A stretch of 64,000 nucleotides of DNA from Acidisarcina sp963790505 (GCA_963790505.1 CAWBOT010000005.1:124001-188000); one strand, 5' to 3'. Positions 41,977-50,630 are shown, counted from the stretch's first letter. Translations and numbers: made by a program. Notes: generated from the letters alone by a model not told the origin.

Positions 41977-42573
41977 TTGAATCGGATAGCGCGGGCGACA
42001 ACGGCAGTCACACTTCTACTTCTCGTGGTGCAGACTGGCCGTGCTCTGGCTCAGGCCGCACCGGCCGTCACTCAGGCGGCGGATGTCTCGGTATTTGGCG
42101 GTGCAACGGGCGCCTTTACAGGCCTCGACTCAGGAAAGAACATCGGCATCACCGCTGGCGCGGATTACAGCCTGCCGTATTACTTTCACTCCTATCGCCC
42201 ACTCCTCGAACTGAGAGGGAGCTATCCATTCGATAAAGGACAGGTCGACAGCCAGAAGAACATTCTCGGAGGACTTAAAGTGGGCCGGAGATTCGGCCGC
42301 TTCCATCCTTACGGCGACATCCTTTTCGGCCGCGGTCAGATCAACTACAACAAACCTTACCCCGATCCGGAGCACACCTTTCTCTATGTGCGCTCCACTT
42401 CGTGGGTGCTTTCTCCGGGCGCGGGCGTCGACTTCGATATCTCCAGCCACTTCTCGATCAAGGCGGACGCTCAATTTCAGCGCTACACCACCCCAGTCAC
42501 AAAATCCGGCGATCTGTGGGCCAAACCGCTTACTCTTGGGGTTGTGTATCGATTCAATTTCAATCGGCGCTAG
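41977..42573 (+). CDS. Outer-membrane beta-barrel protein
   Basis: 198 residues, TTG 41977 behind a GAGGAG-like site. Signal peptide ending GRALAQ. An OmpA-like eight-strand pattern: DVSVFGGATGAFTGLDSGKNIGITAGADYSLPYYF, LLELRGSYPF, LGGLKVGRRFGRFHPYGDILFGRGQI and terminal LTLGVVYRFNFNRR (aromatic near the end, as in barrels). It follows the beta-helix gene by 55 bp and may be co-transcribed with it. Confidence 0.82.
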   Translation: MNRIARATTAVTLLLLVVQTGRALAQAAPAVTQAADVSVFGGATGAFTGLDSGKNIGITAGADYSLPYYFHSYRPLLELRGSYPFDKGQVDSQKNILGGLKVGRRFGRFHPYGDILFGRGQINYNKPYPDPEHTFLYVRSTSWVLSPGAGVDFDISSHFSIKADAQFQRYTTPVTKSGDLWAKPLTLGVVYRFNFNRR

Positions 42574-42639
42574 CACTGACGTGATAATCTGCTCGTAGTT
42601 TTGCAGACGGCGTCCACTATCAGGGACACTCATTGTAGA

Positions 42640-42674
42640 CAAAACCCTCCGGCCTGATTAACCGGAGGGTTTTG
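42640..42674. terminator. Bidirectional terminator
   Basis: Perfect 13-bp stem CAAAACCCTCCGG / CCGGAGGGTTTTG with a 9-nt loop. The ends are A-rich on one side and T-rich on the other, so it works both ways between the barrel gene and the convergent mrp. Confidence 0.92.
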
Positions 42675-42724
42675 CGCGTCTAGGCAATTCAGGAGCCGTC
42701 CAGGACTCTCAGCGGCCCGAGTGC

Positions 42725-43561
42725 CTAGCTGATCTCCAGCACATCCCGCGTGTTCGCCGACTGCGCCATCGCCAGCTTCGCAACCTGCTCCGCAACCTTG
42801 AAAAATTGGTCTCCGCGTGGCGAGCCTTCACCAGCAAGCGCGACAGGCAGCCCGGTGTCGCCGCCGGTGCGGATTTCGGGGTCGAGTTCGATGGAGCCTA
42901 AGAAGCCGATGCTGAACTGGCGGGCCATGCGTTCGGCGCCGCCCTTGGAGAAGATGTCGATCTCCTGGTGGCAGTGCGGGCAGTTGAAGTGGCTCATGTT
43001 CTCAACGATGCCGAGCACCTCGACGTTGACCTGATGAAACATCTCGAGGGCCTTACGCGCGTCCTGCAGGGAGACATCCGAAGGCGTCGAGACGACCACT
43101 GCGCCGGTGAGTGGAACCGTCTGCACCAGCGAGATGACGATGTCGCCGGTTCCGGGCGGCAGATCGACGAGCAGGAAGTCCAGCTCGCCCCACTGCACCT
43201 GCTGCAGGAACTGGCGGATGATCTGGTGAAGCATCGGCCCGCGCATCACCATCGGCTTGTCGCCAGGCGAAATGAGCCCGATTGAGATGAACTTCACGCC
43301 GTGCGCAACGATCGGCTCGATCTCGTTGCCGTCGAGGATGCGCGGCTGCTTGCTCGCCCCCATCATCAGCGGCACGTTGGGGCCGTAAATGTCGGCGTCG
43401 ATAAGCCCGACCTTGTAGCCGAGCTTGGCGAGCGCGACGGCGAGGTTGACCGAGAGGGTGGTCTTGCCGACCCCGCCTTTGCCCGAGCCGATCGCGACGA
43501 TGTTGGCGACTCCGGGAAGATTCTGGGGCGTGGGGGCGACGCCGTGAGTGTGTGCGGCCAT
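42725..43561 (-). CDS. mrp: Mrp/ApbC-family Fe-S cluster carrier ATPase
   Basis: 278 residues from ATG 43561, which has AGGAG 7 nt upstream (the frame runs 24 codons further without support). P-loop IVAIGSGKGGVGKTTLSVNLA (deviant Walker A), LIDADIYGPNVPLMMG, DFLLVDLPPGTGDIVISLVQ, and the carrier CxxC in FNCPHCHQE. The N-terminal MIP18-like domain found in longer Mrp proteins is missing. Confidence 0.94.
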   Translation of the reverse strand: MAAHTHGVAPTPQNLPGVANIVAIGSGKGGVGKTTLSVNLAVALAKLGYKVGLIDADIYGPNVPLMMGASKQPRILDGNEIEPIVAHGVKFISIGLISPGDKPMVMRGPMLHQIIRQFLQQVQWGELDFLLVDLPPGTGDIVISLVQTVPLTGAVVVSTPSDVSLQDARKALEMFHQVNVEVLGIVENMSHFNCPHCHQEIDIFSKGGAERMARQFSIGFLGSIELDPEIRTGGDTGLPVALAGEGSPRGDQFFKVAEQVAKLAMAQSANTRDVLEIS

Positions 43562-43678
43562 GTTGAAACTCCTGTTGCTAGTATGCCAGTTTGGGCCCGT
43601 CAGGAGTTCATACGTGAGAGTGGCTGCCGCCATCCGCGCGGTCGGCTTAGGGTTAAGAGTTGCCCAATCAGACCGCGG

Positions 43679-44377
43679 CTATTCTCCACCGCTATGGGCT
43701 GCGCTGCCGTCCGACCACTTGGCGATTGGAACCAGGAATAACGTGTATCGATCGAGCTTGTCCTCCAACGCGTAGATCGGGGAGCCGTCCAGGTTTGCCC
43801 CCCATGCTGCCGCGTTCGTTTGCGGAACTAAGAACATCAGGTGAGGTTCCCAGTGCCCGGCGCCATCATTCAAATACCCTTTTTTCGCTATCATGTAGGC
43901 CATCGCGCCAGGTTCGAGCACCGGCAACTCCTTCTTGTCGAAAGCAGTCTTGATGTCCTCGGCCATTTGAGCGTTTGATTGTTTGGCGAGGATCGATTCG
44001 GTCTTCTTGATATCGAGTGCGACGTTGAATCGCGCGGCTGCCGCGTTGTAGCAAACGGGACCGCGCATCTTGGGATTCCAGAATTGAGCATCGTCGGGTT
44101 GGGTCATCCAGGACCTTTCCACCATGCAGACGAAACCGTTCTTGCCTTTGACCGCGCTTTCGTAACCATGCCGCCCGAGCACCATGACCTCGGCATCCCC
44201 TGAAATCGACGCTGGGGCCGCGCTCCGGGCCAGGGCGATCTCGGCGTCTCGCTCCATAAAGTATTGGTCGAGCGGGGCCATGCGCGGATATGGCGCTTTG
44301 GCGTCCTGTGCCTGCGCCTGCCATCCTGCGGTGAACACAAAGACTAGTGAAACCACGCTAAATATCTTTCCCTTCAT
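43679..44377 (-). CDS. Secreted hypothetical protein
   Basis: 232 residues, GGGAG before ATG 44377, signal peptide MKGKIFSVVSLVFVFTAGWQ to AQAQDAK. The mature part has Cys in NGFVCMVERSW and GPVCYNAAAAR, and conserved-looking blocks GHWEPHLMFLVPQTNAAAWGANLDGSPIYA and YTLFLVPIAKWSDG. Acidobacterial homologues are expected; no domain or function recognised. Confidence 0.72.
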   Translation of the reverse strand: MKGKIFSVVSLVFVFTAGWQAQAQDAKAPYPRMAPLDQYFMERDAEIALARSAAPASISGDAEVMVLGRHGYESAVKGKNGFVCMVERSWMTQPDDAQFWNPKMRGPVCYNAAAARFNVALDIKKTESILAKQSNAQMAEDIKTAFDKKELPVLEPGAMAYMIAKKGYLNDGAGHWEPHLMFLVPQTNAAAWGANLDGSPIYALEDKLDRYTLFLVPIAKWSDGSAAHSGGE

Positions 44378-44494
44378 GGATTTCTCCCGAGATGGTTCTA
44401 AACCGCGCCGCCTTAGCGTGATACGTTGATATCAACTTATTCGGGACTATGTCAAGAGGGATGAGGCGTTCCTATTCCAGGCGGCTAGTGCTGT

Positions 44495-44524
44495 CCAATT
44501 CAAGCCAAAGAAGGCTTGAATTGG
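44495..44524 (-). terminator. Hairpin after the thioesterase gene
   Basis: Perfect 12-bp stem CCAATTCAAGCC / GGCTTGAATTGG, loop AAAGAA, 7 bp past the thioesterase stop. No T-run follows. Confidence 0.5.
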
Positions 44525-44531
44525 CATCCGG

Positions 44532-45092
44532 TCAGGGCTTCTCGGCGTGGTAGTTGCGGGCCGCCTTGGCGGCCGTCCGGCGTTCGTGCTCGACCTTGCG
44601 CCCTTCGCGGCGGCGTCCGGCGTCTTCGTACCGGCGGAGTTCGTCTTCGGTCTCTGGCTCAAGCTTCGGCACCGGGACGCTGCGCCCCTGCGAGTCGACA
44701 GCGACGAAGGTCAGGTAGGCCGAGGCTACGTGTCGGTGAGTGCCGGCGATCGTGTTTTCGACCCAGACCTTCACACCGACCTCCATTGAGGTATTGAAGG
44801 CGCGGTTCATCGTCGATTTCAAAATGAGCAGGTCGCCAACATGCACCGGCGCGATAAAGTCGATGTGGTCCATCGAGGCGGTCACAACGTGGGTGCGGGA
44901 GTGGCGATAGGCGGCCATCGCTCCCACCAGGTCGATGTAGTGCATCAGCCGCCCGCCGAGCAGGTTGCCAAGCGTGTTCGTGTCGTTGGGCAGGATCAGC
45001 TCGGTCATCTCCGACTGCGACTCCGCGACGCGTCGCACTGATAGGGACTGGCCGGTAAATTCCATTGAATCGCTCACTCTCAGGTCGTTCAC
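44532..45092 (-). CDS. Acyl-CoA thioesterase (hotdog fold, YciA/BACH type)
   Basis: 186 residues, GTG 45092 (ATG 45065 also possible). Hotdog signature: MTELILPNDTNTLGNLLGGRLMHYIDLVGAMAAYRHSRTHVVTASMDHIDFIAPVHVGDLL, with the catalytic-type Asn/Asp of this family, then GVKVWVENTIAGTHRHVASAYLTFVAVD. A charged helical C-terminus is added. Hydrolyses acyl-CoA; chain preference unknown. Confidence 0.92.
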   Translation of the reverse strand: MNDLRVSDSMEFTGQSLSVRRVAESQSEMTELILPNDTNTLGNLLGGRLMHYIDLVGAMAAYRHSRTHVVTASMDHIDFIAPVHVGDLLILKSTMNRAFNTSMEVGVKVWVENTIAGTHRHVASAYLTFVAVDSQGRSVPVPKLEPETEDELRRYEDAGRRREGRKVEHERRTAAKAARNYHAEKP

Positions 45093-45193
45093 TTTGGGGA
45101 AATCTTAAGTTTAAGTTTGGGGATTTTGAGGAATTTAGGCAAGGCAGCCGAAGCGAGGTTTTATTCAGGCTAATTCTGCCAGAATAGATACAA

Positions 45194-45218
45194 ATGTCAT
45201 ATTTCATGGTTATGACAT
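45194..45218 (+). promoter_or_regulatory. Operator palindrome of the AbrB/PIN module
   Basis: Perfect 8-bp arms ATGTCATA and TATGACAT around a 9-nt spacer, directly upstream of the antitoxin gene. Likely the binding site of the dimeric AbrB-type antitoxin. Confidence 0.7.
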
Positions 45219-45240
45219 AATGATAGAGAGGTGCCAAATA

Positions 45241-45489
45241 GTGGAGGTTCGTCTGCGCGTCAATGAAAACGGTCGTGTTGTGATTCCAGCATCCTTCCGA
45301 AAGGCATTAGGCATTCATTCTGGCGATGAGATTCTGCTTCGGATTGAACAGGACGAGCTGCGTATCTCCACACTACGCGGGCGGCTAAAGCGGGCCCAGG
45401 ATCTGGTAGCACGATATGTTGAACCAGGCACACTACTGTCTGAAGAGCTTATCGCCGAGCGCCGCGAAGCCGCGAAGAACGGCGAATAG
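45241..45489 (+). CDS. AbrB/MazE-like antitoxin
   Basis: 82 residues from GTG 45241, which has AGAGAGG at good spacing; ATG 45220 would add seven residues without a ribosome site. LRVNENGRVVIPASFRKALGIHSGDEILLRIEQDELRISTLRGRL is a swapped-hairpin AbrB DNA-binding domain; the C-terminal helix (RYVEPGTLLSEELIAERREA) should wrap the toxin. Confidence 0.9.
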   Translation: MEVRLRVNENGRVVIPASFRKALGIHSGDEILLRIEQDELRISTLRGRLKRAQDLVARYVEPGTLLSEELIAERREAAKNGE

Positions 45490-45494
45490 TCAAG

Positions 45495-45878
45495 ATGAGC
45501 CAGGTGGTTCTGGATTCATCGGCGATGCTCGCTTTGCTCGGGAGAGAGCGAGGAGCAGATGTCGTTGAGAAGCTGTTGGGACGGATCGTAGTTAGCGCAG
45601 TCAACCTGGCGGAAATACAAGGAAAGCTTGTCGGTCGTGGGATCGAAAAGGCGGCCGCTTCCAAGGCAATCGTTGGTATTGTTAGCGACGTGATCGACTT
45701 CAATCAGGAATGTGCGCTTCTCACAGGGTCGCTGATAGCTGACACTCGAACGCTGGGCCTCTCCCTTGGCGATCGGGCTTGCCTCGCACTGGGCATTCTT
45801 TTGAAATCCCCCGTCTACACAGCGGATCGGGCCTGGGCAAAGCTGAAGCTCGGGATCGATGTTCGCACGATTCGCTAA
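45495..45878 (+). CDS. PIN-domain toxin, VapC family
   Basis: 127 residues, 5 bp after the antitoxin. VVLDSSAMLALLGRERG (first Asp), SAVNLAEIQGKLVGRG (Glu), TRTLGLSLGDRACLALGILLKSPVYTADRAWAKL (the two later Asp residues). The four-acidic PIN nuclease centre is complete. VapC toxins usually cleave tRNA or rRNA; the target here is unknown. Confidence 0.92.
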   Translation: MSQVVLDSSAMLALLGRERGADVVEKLLGRIVVSAVNLAEIQGKLVGRGIEKAAASKAIVGIVSDVIDFNQECALLTGSLIADTRTLGLSLGDRACLALGILLKSPVYTADRAWAKLKLGIDVRTIR

Positions 45879-45936
45879 CCTTCCTGATCGCCCCTGGTAG
45901 CCGTGGCGCACAACCCAAATTACTCTAAGAGAGATC

Positions 45937-46269
45937 ATGGACAAAATTGCCGCTCTGAAGGATATTCTCGCCCAGGACCCCACCAGCGCCTTCGCTCGCT
46001 ATGGTCTTGCAATGGCCTATGCATCTGAGGGCGATGCGGAGACGGCGCTGGCTGAGTTTGACCGCCTGCTCGAGGATCATCCCGATTACACTGCCGGATA
46101 TTTCATGGCGGCTCAGACGCTCGCTAAGGCGGCCCGGGTGGGCGAAGCCCAAACTAGACTGCGCCAGGGGATTGCCAGCGCTCAGCGCACGGGCAACCAC
46201 CATGCTCTCAGCGAGATGCAGCAGTTGCTCGATGAGCTTGAGACGAGCGACACCGAAAACCACTATTGA
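45937..46269 (+). CDS. Small TPR-like protein
   Basis: 110 residues with AAGAGAG upstream. Two or three tetratricopeptide-like helical hairpins: MDKIAALKDILAQDPTSAFARYGLAMAYASEGDAETALAEFDRLLEDHPDY and AAQTLAKAARVGEAQTRLRQGIASAQRTG. No signal peptide, so cytoplasmic; probably a protein-protein adaptor. The Lon-like gene follows on the same strand after 86 bp. Confidence 0.82.
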   Translation: MDKIAALKDILAQDPTSAFARYGLAMAYASEGDAETALAEFDRLLEDHPDYTAGYFMAAQTLAKAARVGEAQTRLRQGIASAQRTGNHHALSEMQQLLDELETSDTENHY

Positions 46270-46355
46270 TTTGGCAGGAAACTCGCAACCCGATCAAAAG
46301 AGATGTTCGGCCACGGGTGTCTGGCGGCTCTGGCTCGCGCATAATTGCTGGAGTC

Positions 46356-46967
46356 ATGAAGATTCCTCTCTTTCCGTTGGACGTGGTGCTCTTTCCAGGG
46401 GCAGCGCTGCCACTGCATATCTTTGAGGAGCGATACAAGGTCATGGTGGCGGGGTGCCTGGAGCGGCAGGCGCCATTCGGCGTCGTGCGGGCCAGGAGCG
46501 AGGGGCTTGCCGTGGTTGGCTGCATGGCCGACATTGTAACCGTGCTGGAGCGCTACTCCGACGGTCGTCTGGACATCCTCTGCGAAGGTGGCAAGCGCTT
46601 CGAGATCGAGGCGCTGGACAACTCCAAAGCCTATTTGCAGGCCGAGATAGACACATTTGAGGACGATGGCCTGGAAGCGAGTCGCGCCCAGCGGGAAGAA
46701 TGCCTGGCGCTGCACTTTGAGGTGACGGAGCTGGCCGGCGGCGAGGCAAATCCGGCTGCGCTCCAGATGGATCTGGACCATCCCATCTCGCTTATGCTGG
46801 CCTGGACACTGCCTGTCGATCTCGATTTCAAGCAGGAACTGCTGGGTTACCGCTCCGACGCCGAACGCACCGCGAAGCTGCTCGCCTTCTACAACGCGGT
46901 TCTTCCTAAGCTGCGCCGGGGCGCCCAGACATCGCTCGCAGCAGGCCGCAACGGCCATGTGATGTGA
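46356..46967 (+). CDS. Lon substrate-binding (LON-N) domain protein
   Basis: 203 residues from ATG 46356. MKIPLFPLDVVLFPGAALPLHIFEERYKVMV is the start of the Lon N-terminal domain, followed by FGVVRARSEGLAVVGCMADIVTVLERYSDGRLDILCEGGKRFEIEAL. The AAA and protease parts of Lon are absent, so it is a stand-alone LON-N protein (annotated as peptidase S16 elsewhere) and has no protease centre of its own. Confidence 0.9.
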   Translation: MKIPLFPLDVVLFPGAALPLHIFEERYKVMVAGCLERQAPFGVVRARSEGLAVVGCMADIVTVLERYSDGRLDILCEGGKRFEIEALDNSKAYLQAEIDTFEDDGLEASRAQREECLALHFEVTELAGGEANPAALQMDLDHPISLMLAWTLPVDLDFKQELLGYRSDAERTAKLLAFYNAVLPKLRRGAQTSLAAGRNGHVM

Positions 46968-47145
46968 CCAATAAGCCACGCGCGGACCGCCCGCAGCCCC
47001 GAATCTTTCAACTTGAACAAATCATCTTGCATGAAAATGCCGCCACGCAGCGAAGCAGCCCCGGCTATCGTCTACTCTAATGACATACTTGCTCAGCCCG
47101 TCTTCGTCCGCACTACCGTTGGCCTGACGTAACAGGAGTCTTTCT

Positions 47146-48687
47146 ATGCCCGTAGCTCGCCCTCTTTCGACGCCCAACTCTCTGCCGCTGGATCTGGGCG
47201 GTTTGCGCGCCAGCCAGCAGTTCTCTGAGGCGCGCCTGAAGCAGCGCAGCGTGAAAGATGAGTTGCGCGAGAACCTGATCTGCCGGCTCAGAACCAGAGA
47301 GCCGATCTTTCCCGGCATCGTGGGCTACGAAGATACCGTAGTGCCGCAGATCGTCAACGCTGTGCTGTCGAAGCAGAACTTTATTTTGCTCGGCCTTCGC
47401 GGCCAGGCGAAGAGCCGCATTCTGCGCGCGCTGACCGCGATCCTCGACGAGCGCATGCCCTATGTGGCAGGATGCGAAATCCGCGACAACCCGTATGTTC
47501 CCCTGTGCAAGCGCTGCCGCGAACTGATCGCCGAGAAAGGTGACGCCACGCCGATCGCGTGGCTCACCCGCGATGAACGTTATGTGGAGAAGCTGGCCAC
47601 GCCTGACGTTACGGTTGCCGACCTGATCGGCGATCTCGATCCCATCAAAGCGGCGCGAGGCGGACAGGACTTGTCCAACGAGCTGACCATGCACTACGGC
47701 CTGCTGCCGCGCGCCAACCGCGGCATCTTCTCGATCAATGAGCTCCCCGATCTCGCCGGAAAAATCCAGGTGGCGCTCTTCAACATCATGCAGGAAGGCG
47801 ATGTGCAGATTAAGGGCTACCCGGTTCGCCTGATGCTCGATGTGGCATTGGTCTTCAGCGCCAACCCCGAGGACTACACGGCGCGCGGCAAAATCGTCAC
47901 GCCGCTCAAGGACCGCATCGGCTCGGAGATTCGCACCCATTATCCCGAAACCCTCGAGGAGGGAATCGCCATCACCTCGCAGGAGGCGTGGAGCGAGCGT
48001 GGCGACATCCAGACCGAGGTGCCGCAATATGTTCGCGAGATCGTGGAGCAGGTTGCGTTCTCGGCCCGCGATGACAAGCGAGTCGACAAACGCAGCGGAG
48101 TCAGCCAGCGCCTGCCGATCTCGACGATGGAGCTGGTGATCTCCAACGCCGAGCGGCGCGCTTTCGCTCACGGCGAGAGCCTCGTGCTGCCCAGGGTGAG
48201 CGATTTGTATGCCGCTCTGCCCGGCATCACCGGCAAGATCGAGCTCGAATACGAGGGCGAGATGAAGGGCGCGGATGTCGTCGTTCGCGAGCTGATCCGC
48301 ACCGCCGCCGGGAAGATCTACGACAAATACTTTGCCGCCATCAACACTCAGCAGATCGAGCAGTGGTTCAACCTTGGCGGCACAGTCAAGTTCGATGACG
48401 ATCAGCCTACGGCTGCGGCGCTCAATGACCTGAAGGAGATCCAGGGTCTCTTTGAGAAGCTCTCCGCCGTCGGCGTAAAGGCTTCTGATGTTCCCCAACG
48501 TGTTGTTGCGGCCGCCGAATTTCTGCTTGAGGGCATGGTGGCGCATCGCAAGCTGACGCGTAGCGAAGAGCGCGGATACGCATCGCCCGACAAGGCGCAG
48601 CGCAAGCAGGAGCGCATGGACCCAGAAGGCGACTATCAGGACTGGCAGCAGCAACAACGCCGCTCGCGGCGCGGCGGCCTGAACTAG
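47146..48687 (+). CDS. AAA+ ATPase of the MoxR/magnesium-chelatase type
   Basis: 513 residues, AGGAG before the ATG. Variant Walker A LLGLRGQAKSRILRAL, a treble-Cys insert CEIRDNPYVPLCKRC, Walker B-type FSINELPDLAGKIQVALFNIMQEGDVQIKGYPVRL, sensor FSANPEDYTARGKIVTPLKDRIGSEI, and a helical C-terminal lid. Like ChlI/MoxR, it should act as an ATP-driven remodeller with a VWA partner, which is the next gene on the same strand. Substrate unknown. Confidence 0.88.
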   Translation: MPVARPLSTPNSLPLDLGGLRASQQFSEARLKQRSVKDELRENLICRLRTREPIFPGIVGYEDTVVPQIVNAVLSKQNFILLGLRGQAKSRILRALTAILDERMPYVAGCEIRDNPYVPLCKRCRELIAEKGDATPIAWLTRDERYVEKLATPDVTVADLIGDLDPIKAARGGQDLSNELTMHYGLLPRANRGIFSINELPDLAGKIQVALFNIMQEGDVQIKGYPVRLMLDVALVFSANPEDYTARGKIVTPLKDRIGSEIRTHYPETLEEGIAITSQEAWSERGDIQTEVPQYVREIVEQVAFSARDDKRVDKRSGVSQRLPISTMELVISNAERRAFAHGESLVLPRVSDLYAALPGITGKIELEYEGEMKGADVVVRELIRTAAGKIYDKYFAAINTQQIEQWFNLGGTVKFDDDQPTAAALNDLKEIQGLFEKLSAVGVKASDVPQRVVAAAEFLLEGMVAHRKLTRSEERGYASPDKAQRKQERMDPEGDYQDWQQQQRRSRRGGLN

Positions 48688-48689
48688 GG

Positions 48690-48800
48690 GAGAAGTTCAG
48701 TTCTCAGTGACCAGTCATCAGCAAGTACCCTCTAGACGACCAGAGACCTTGAAGCCTGACAACTGAAGACTGAGAACTGACGACTGACAACTGATAACTC
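48690..48800 (+). repeat. Degenerate ACTGA-type intergenic repeats
   Basis: Between the ATPase and VWA genes the DNA is made of units such as CTGACAACTGA (twice), AGACTGAGAACTGA and CTGATAACT. When translated on the minus strand it gives the well-known spurious SVVSRQFSVFS type of peptide. Related to the repeat at 31427-31464. Confidence 0.6.
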
Positions 48801-48815
48801 CACCGAAGGTGGCAT

Positions 48816-50051
48816 ATGAAGCGCGTTCGCTATACCAAATACACCGGCGACCTGGCCTCCGAGATGGAGATGGACGACCTGCTCAAGGCGCTCTCCGACT
48901 ATCTGCTCGACTCCGGCTATCGCGACCCGTTTACGCGCTTCTCCGAACTTGACCACACCATGAACGACCTCAAGGAAGCCCTTCGCCAGGCGCTTGAGGC
49001 CGGCGATCTCTTCGACGAGGAGCTGCAGCAGAAGATCGACGAGATGTCCGCCGACGGCAAGCTCGACGAGTTGATCGAGCAGTTGATGGACCGCATGGAG
49101 CAGGAAAACTATCTGAACATGCAACAGCCGCAAGACCCTGCACGAAATACTCCCGGCCCCGGCCAGTCCGGCGGTCAGGAGGGCGAAGTTCGATTTGAGG
49201 TAACCGACAAGAGCCTCGATTTTCTCGGCTTCAAGACGCTCCGCGATCTGCTCGGATCGCTGGGAAAATCGAGCTTTGGCCGTCACGATACACGCCATTG
49301 GGCGACCGGCATCGAGGCCAGCGGCGCTTCGAAGCAATATGAATTTGGCGACACGCTGAACCTCGACACCACCGCGACCCTGAGTTCGGCGATCGCCCGT
49401 GAGGGCATCGCCATGCCGCTCAATCTTGAATACGGCGACCTGCACGTGCATCAGTGCGAGTATCAGAGTTCCTGCGCCACGGTGGTGATGCTCGATTGCT
49501 CCCACTCGATGATCCTTTACGGCGAGGACCGCTTCACCCCCGCGAAGAAAGTAGCGATGGCGCTCTCCCACCTCATCCGTACGCAGTATCCGGGAGATTC
49601 GCTGAACCTGGTTCTCTTCCACGATTCCGCCGAAGAGATGCCGATCTCGCAGCTGCCCCGCGTGCAGGTCGGTCCGCACTACACCAATACTCGCGAAGGC
49701 CTGCGCGTCGCGCAGCAGATACTGTCCCGCCAGCGCAAAGACATGAAGCAGATCGTCATGATCACCGACGGCAAGCCCTCGGCGCTTACCCTGCCTGACG
49801 GCCGCATCTACAAGAACGCCTTCGGACTCGATCCGCTGGTGGTCAGCGAGACGCTCGATGAAGTCGCCCGCTGCAAACGCTCCAACATCATGATCAATAC
49901 CTTCATGCTGGCGTCGGACTTTGGCCTCGTCCAATTTGTGCAGAAGGTGACGTCGATGTGCCGCGGCAAGGCCTACTTCACCACCCCGGACACATTGGGC
50001 GAATACCTGTTGATGGATTACATGCAGCGCAAGATGAAGACGATCCACTGA
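48816..50051 (+). CDS. VWA-domain protein, partner of the MoxR-type ATPase
   Basis: 411 residues, AAGGTGG before the ATG. N-terminal helices with acidic residues (LDELIEQLMDRMEQEN), a Gln/Pro/Gly linker, then a von Willebrand A domain near 220-400 with the MIDAS motif VVMLDCSHSM (DxSxS), the Thr/Asp strands YTNTREGLRVA and VMITDGKPSAL. Metal-bound VWA proteins coupled to a MoxR ATPase usually mediate chaperone or cofactor-insertion steps. Repeats separate the two genes by 128 bp. Confidence 0.9.
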   Translation: MKRVRYTKYTGDLASEMEMDDLLKALSDYLLDSGYRDPFTRFSELDHTMNDLKEALRQALEAGDLFDEELQQKIDEMSADGKLDELIEQLMDRMEQENYLNMQQPQDPARNTPGPGQSGGQEGEVRFEVTDKSLDFLGFKTLRDLLGSLGKSSFGRHDTRHWATGIEASGASKQYEFGDTLNLDTTATLSSAIAREGIAMPLNLEYGDLHVHQCEYQSSCATVVMLDCSHSMILYGEDRFTPAKKVAMALSHLIRTQYPGDSLNLVLFHDSAEEMPISQLPRVQVGPHYTNTREGLRVAQQILSRQRKDMKQIVMITDGKPSALTLPDGRIYKNAFGLDPLVVSETLDEVARCKRSNIMINTFMLASDFGLVQFVQKVTSMCRGKAYFTTPDTLGEYLLMDYMQRKMKTIH

Positions 50052-50124
50052 CGAGTGAGAAGTAAGAGATTTGCTTTGATTGATGCTGATGTCTGCGTCT
50101 ATGCCGTGCGGGGTTTGGAGCGCC

Positions 50125-50399
50125 TTAATCGTAAACGGTGGAACGCTGCTTGATGGTGAAAACAAACACCGCGCGGGCTTGTTCTCGAATTTCACAAACG
50201 ATCCGGTAATCGCGAACACGATAATGCCACAATCCGCGAAGCTCTTGACGCAAGGGCTTGCCGAAGCGGCGTGGGTCTTCGTCTGAGACGATGCAATGTC
50301 GATGTAGTCCAGAATTTCCCGCTGCATGGCGCGGTCGATGGCTCTCAGGTCTTTTTCAACCCGGGGGTCGTATTCAACCGTCCAGGCCAAGGTTTTCAC
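50125..50399 (-). pseudogene. RelE-type toxin, frameshifted
   Basis: GTG 50399 begins LAWTVEYDPRVEKDLRAIDRAMQREILDYIDI, the typical RelE N-terminus. The rest is found in another frame: DEDPRRFGKPLRQELRGLW, then HYRVRDYRIVCEIREQ and AVFVFTIKQRSTVYD up to TAA at 50125-50127. One base is lost near 50285-50300. The unshifted frame continues through unrelated sequence. The toxin is therefore expected to be non-functional, while the antitoxin upstream is intact. Confidence 0.85.
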
Positions 50400-50592
50400 G
50401 TAGCCGAGCGGATGTGAAACCGGGCTGAGGGTCGGCGAGCCGTTCTTGGGCTATGCGAAGATCGTCCGCGTTCTCTTGATAATGCTCGACGATAAAGTCC
50501 CGCAGGTAGTCGGAGAGGGGAACGCCTCGCGCCTGTGCGGCGGCGGCCAGTTGCGCCCCTATCTCTTTCGGCATGTCGAGGGTCACCGTCAT
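50374..50592 (-). CDS. RelB-like antitoxin (orphaned)
   Basis: 72 residues from ATG 50592 (MTVTLDMPKEIGAQLAAAAQARGVPLSDYLRDFIVEHY), a ribbon-helix-helix-like start followed by a charged C-terminus (RLRENLGLDG). The open frame extends upstream into the uppP gene without support. It overlaps the broken toxin by 26 bp. Confidence 0.8.
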   Translation of the reverse strand: MTVTLDMPKEIGAQLAAAAQARGVPLSDYLRDFIVEHYQENADDLRIAQERLADPQPGFTSARLRENLGLDG

Positions 50593-50630
50593 GCTTTTCA
50601 GACTACGAGAAAACCGCGTTGTGGCGGAAA

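Noticed and set aside
47113..48657. 514-residue open frame antisense to the MoxR-type ATPase
   Set aside because: A mirror of high third-position GC in the real gene; composition and lack of motifs mark it as a shadow.
48732..50399. 555-residue minus-strand frame
   Set aside because: Only the first ~37 codons are real (RelE start); the rest is antisense to the VWA gene and ends in the repeat-derived SVVSRQFSVFS peptide.
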